The translations under genes were made by a program, and so were the position numbers. From assembly GCA_964400355.1 (NCBI GenBank), contig CAYNTO010000001.1, positions 494,093 to 558,092 of the forward strand: DNA of 64,000 bases, read 5' to 3'. Positions within the stretch are counted from its first letter, which is position 1. Each line of letters starts with the position of its first letter. Below, one piece after another: positions 62,901 through 64,000 of the stretch. The notes under the pieces are model-generated. The model did no database searches, was not told the origin of the DNA, and was given only the letters and a program-made list of their open reading frames with translations. This DNA comes from JACKAL01 sp964400355. GTDB lineage: Bacteria > Bdellovibrionota > Bdellovibrionia > Bdellovibrionales > JAGQZY01.

Positions 62901-63008
62901 GATTCGATCCTCTACTTAGTAAACGTAAGCTACGATTACGAGGGCGAATTCGAAGGCGATTTCGAAGAAGAAGGCATGGAGTCTGAAGAATTCGAAGAAG
63001 AGCCATAG
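60000..63008 (+). CDS. Large secreted protein (1002 residues) with acidic tail
   Basis: The protein begins MSRIFGSSLVLFSFVASTTVQA, a signal peptide. Residues 25-560 are mainly helical with repeated Lys/Glu/Ala patterns (ANARLKEMAANEFQSGIDEIKSQLENII...). From about 600 to 980 a mixed domain is rich in aromatic residues, Asp and Gly and has five Cys (QLCGEFRDR, LTVCETKY, TACPEADLTDYYD, GGCSAYNK, QCGTTVQCPPDG). The last 25 residues are strongly acidic (EGEFEGDFEEEGMESEEFEEE). No family is recognised. It is probably exported to the surface or medium. A strong terminator follows, and its upstream region (59882-59999) must carry its promoter. Confidence 0.7.
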   Translation: MSRIFGSSLVLFSFVASTTVQASTLEQIKSQLQSQPYMMEKIEGNDDIFNKYCVGDANSAEIPQPRYTDALVQAAAQKITASKNEANARLKEMAANEFQSGIDEIKSQLENIIASSKDKTILANAKILLAEVSKEGIKAVSEKGVKAYNDMTNVVLVQLKKEVAALAPKLKSELKGIDMKVFAKLAGEMNTYANQEIKGVDYNKIKSIYSQLYPIIVASIEPIDYKAIRIPMLAITMLPAAAGGSDENGSLSSAKSLAQEYVNMTAGEVKKDNVPTLNYYISDIKYYLDDLAQSGYTDGDDFEDIRAMISVEANKVNLSNTSETADQLNVYLKDIEKNKEDIQYSAESVTYALVALIEGNTGVLPAGAETLVAQFESEVKNFQSEGILTNLKTVVTNLAKKTTEGDAEAINYADSVMYSLENVQVSAPFQKAIAAMKIELAKQQTQYIINTITTANESLQKAQAFDQDLFYSLNDLNYYLGDSVSVTPATQKLVDSFKALMTSSESVAGIAGYMSNVAGEGKEADHFYFYGGVRRLYKLSATVPQAAVNAGANKEAHWFLVQLCGEFRDRATMIEAKLKWVKNMNILAKSNVAVIEPETLAQAENVWLRITAKAYYPYISVAASVWEARRSAQPRNITIGGISDIDNPVAGLTVCETKYVMAEYVAKDKSFDDLDTYIAGYDKYQTACPEADLTDYYDFRGDSNFKHYSPESNGMIWYATSLAGGCSAYNKADGGAYSDADCENYFKNPFAYRYNAARAGLAAWLFRDDKHSNVFSSQGQMVAIYPHTQPQYAPYSFGFSQTSTDGALFDYNPTWLSVDGAWNSPDIGFNAFTGLGTDSADQERAYVLLRDAVDRHTDWYSSGYNDGNGVTKDQAYSPFVASSYVMQSSDGFTQCGTTVQCPPDGLKRWMFVFRIKAQNWYTPARIAANEPLDFDKMWFDETSFGVSGLADSEHAWDRLGTAQESEFDSILYLVNVSYDYEGEFEGDFEEEGMESEEFEEEP

Positions 63009-63038
63009 TCTTTAAACTTCAAATTAAGGAAGTAAAAG

Positions 63039-63068
63039 AGGGACGTCGAAAGATGTCCCTTTTTTTAT
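63039..63068 (+). terminator. Rho-independent terminator of the 1002-residue gene
   Basis: A 9-bp stem with one G-T pair (AGGGACGTC / GATGTCCCT) and GAAA loop is followed by six or more T residues, 30 bp after the stop. Confidence 0.92.
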
Positions 63069-63319
63069 TTGTAGCTACAAAGCACTCCACGGCATCTCGT
63101 ATTTTAAGGCCTACTTAGACTACTCCATGAGTACCCGAATCCAACAAAGCCAAACCCACCGATAGCACCAACACCCCTCATGTCGCATTGTTACTTCCGC
63201 AGCGGAAGTAGAATCGCGTCATACCCTTGTGTGTTTTAGAAAAGTTCCAGAATGATACGATCAGAGATTAGGCTGCGTTCTATTACCTCTGTTTCGATAA
63301 TATTTAATATAATTGATTT
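63069..63319. other. Intergenic, AT-rich from here to the window end
   Basis: No supported gene. Base composition becomes visibly AT-richer than in the rest of the window. No inverted repeat or integration site could be recognised. Confidence 0.35.
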
Positions 63320-63478
63320 ATGGACGCACTGAGAATTAAACTTGATAAATATCGACTTGAGATTTCAAAGGTAAGTAATGGCAGTAATGTATTTCAAGTT
63401 TGGGAAAATTCAAATAATAATTCAATATATAATATGAGCATCGCAATTCATCAGTATTACTTTATGTGCGTTTGGTGA
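63320..63478 (+). CDS. Possible small protein (52 residues)
   Basis: An AT-rich ORF from ATG 63320 to TGA 63476-63478 (MDALRIKLDKYRLEISKVSN...). It lacks a strong ribosome binding site and has no recognised domain. Asn/Ser-rich composition is unlike its neighbours before 63000. It may be real or a chance frame. Confidence 0.3.
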   Translation: MDALRIKLDKYRLEISKVSNGSNVFQVWENSNNNSIYNMSIAIHQYYFMCVW

Positions 63479-63507
63479 TTGAGGATAGAATCTCAAAAGG
63501 TAGAAAA

Positions 63508-63774
63508 GTGAAAAGTAAACTAATTGAACCTAATCACAATATTTCCGATAGTACAAAAATGCGCATTAAATTTTCGATTTTCCGACTATTAACAGCGATT
63601 GTTGTGGTAGCAGTTTATTTATTGTTTCGAACTCAAATCTTTGATTTTATTACGAGCTTAGAGGATCCAGAACTTGAATTCACAAAGTATGTGCTCGATG
63701 GCGGGGTATTGATGTTTACCTTGGCACTGTTTACTCAGCCGATGCGTCACCGAACCTTTCCTGCGAGTTGGTAA
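63508..63774 (+). CDS. Small membrane protein
   Basis: A 88-residue product if begun at GTG 63508 (an earlier GTG at 63466 overlaps the preceding frame, and ATG 63559 is also possible). It has two hydrophobic segments (FRLLTAIVVVAVYLLF and YVLDGGVLMFTLALF). It lies in the AT-rich tail. No family is recognised. Confidence 0.45.
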   Translation: MKSKLIEPNHNISDSTKMRIKFSIFRLLTAIVVVAVYLLFRTQIFDFITSLEDPELEFTKYVLDGGVLMFTLALFTQPMRHRTFPASW

Positions 63775-63852
63775 GATCTTGAAAGTGAATGACCGAGGAA
63801 GCTCTAGGCGATGCTGGCAAATGAGAAAGTGTTTTCTATTAGAATTACAATC

Positions 63853-64000
63853 GTGAAACTGATTACATTTTTAACTGCATTTACTATGGCCGCAACAATC
63901 CACGGATTTGTCGTATATGAGGGTGAACCTGGAGATATGGTTACATGGAAATTTGAGGCCGTTGATCGTATTTGCGATATCGAGGACCAAGCACTTAAAA
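63853..64000 (+). CDS. Secreted hypothetical protein, 3' end cut by window edge
   Basis: A GTG at 63853 opens a frame that runs to the window end (49 codons). The N-terminus MKLITFLTAFTMAATIHGFV is signal-peptide-like. The rest is too short to assign. The ribosome binding site is weak. Confidence 0.45.
   Translation, partial: MKLITFLTAFTMAATIHGFVVYEGEPGDMVTWKFEAVDRICDIEDQALK

Noticed and set aside
1..64000. tRNA, rRNA, tmRNA, CRISPR arrays, transposases or prophage genes
   Set aside because: I looked for their hallmarks (T-loop GGTTCGA, spaced direct repeats, DDE or integrase motifs) on both strands by eye and found none.
63071..64000. Genomic island boundary at the AT-rich tail
   Set aside because: Composition shifts, but no integrase, tRNA or attachment repeat is visible and the window ends too soon to judge.

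Overview
The window looks like a chromosomal stretch of a flagellated Gram-negative bacterium of the Bdellovibrionota/Oligoflexia type. The evidence is indirect: many secreted and lipid-modified proteins of unknown family, a lipobox of the form FQNCG, GTP-dependent PEP carboxykinase, TrmFO, two short flagellins with sigma-28 promoters, a Pal/CpoB cluster and a short LexA. No rRNA, tRNA, transposase, phage gene or CRISPR array was seen. The sequence is a scaffold. Two 100-N gaps (5787-5886 and 42619-42718) are each flanked by an identical 55-bp direct copy, as expected when two contigs overlapping by one k-mer are joined with Ns.

Layout. 1-9420: a truncated secreted-type protein, a penicillin-binding transpeptidase, DUF1993, periplasmic rhodanese, pckG, a gapped membrane protein, DUF2007, a VWA lipoprotein and lexA. 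9421-17727: DUF721/DciA-like protein divergent from trmFO, two Cys-containing secreted proteins, the folA-thyA pair and an HD phosphohydrolase. 17840-25820: a flagellar region with flagellin 1, a Bcr/CflA-type MFS pump, flagellin 2, a frameshifted lipoprotein, and flaG-fliD-fliS plus a probable chaperone gene. 26108-32166: a compact run of TPR protein, unknown protein, histidine kinase, receiver protein, rsmD and aminotransferase, with several overlapping genes. 32755-41035: DUF2802, a short SSB-like protein, a very large metalloprotease/propeller/barrel protein, and pal-lipoprotein-cpoB. 41189-48935: tsaD, rsmA, smpB, a trypsin-like protease and a RluB-type pseudouridine synthase. 49113-63008: L,D-transpeptidase, dsbD, exonuclease, oligopeptidase B, an LspA-HAMP fusion, a diguanylate cyclase, a peptide-binding lipoprotein, PBP4 and a 1002-residue secreted protein. 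63071-64000 is visibly more AT-rich and holds only small unknown ORFs.

The main unexpected signal is a set of seven long inverted repeats (arms 20-45 bp, spacers 60-118 bp) between genes. The arms are unrelated between loci but complementary within each locus, while the spacers share sequence. The gene-proximal arm often includes the end of the neighbouring gene or the T-tract of its terminator. This looks like a family in which a conserved core sits between inverted copies of the local 3' flank. I know of no named family with these properties. Other points of interest are paired TTACGG-N5-TTACGG direct repeats at the lexA start, an LspA with a C-terminal membrane/HAMP module, a flaG gene whose sigma-28 promoter implies an almost leaderless mRNA, and a lipoprotein gene split at an A7 tract.
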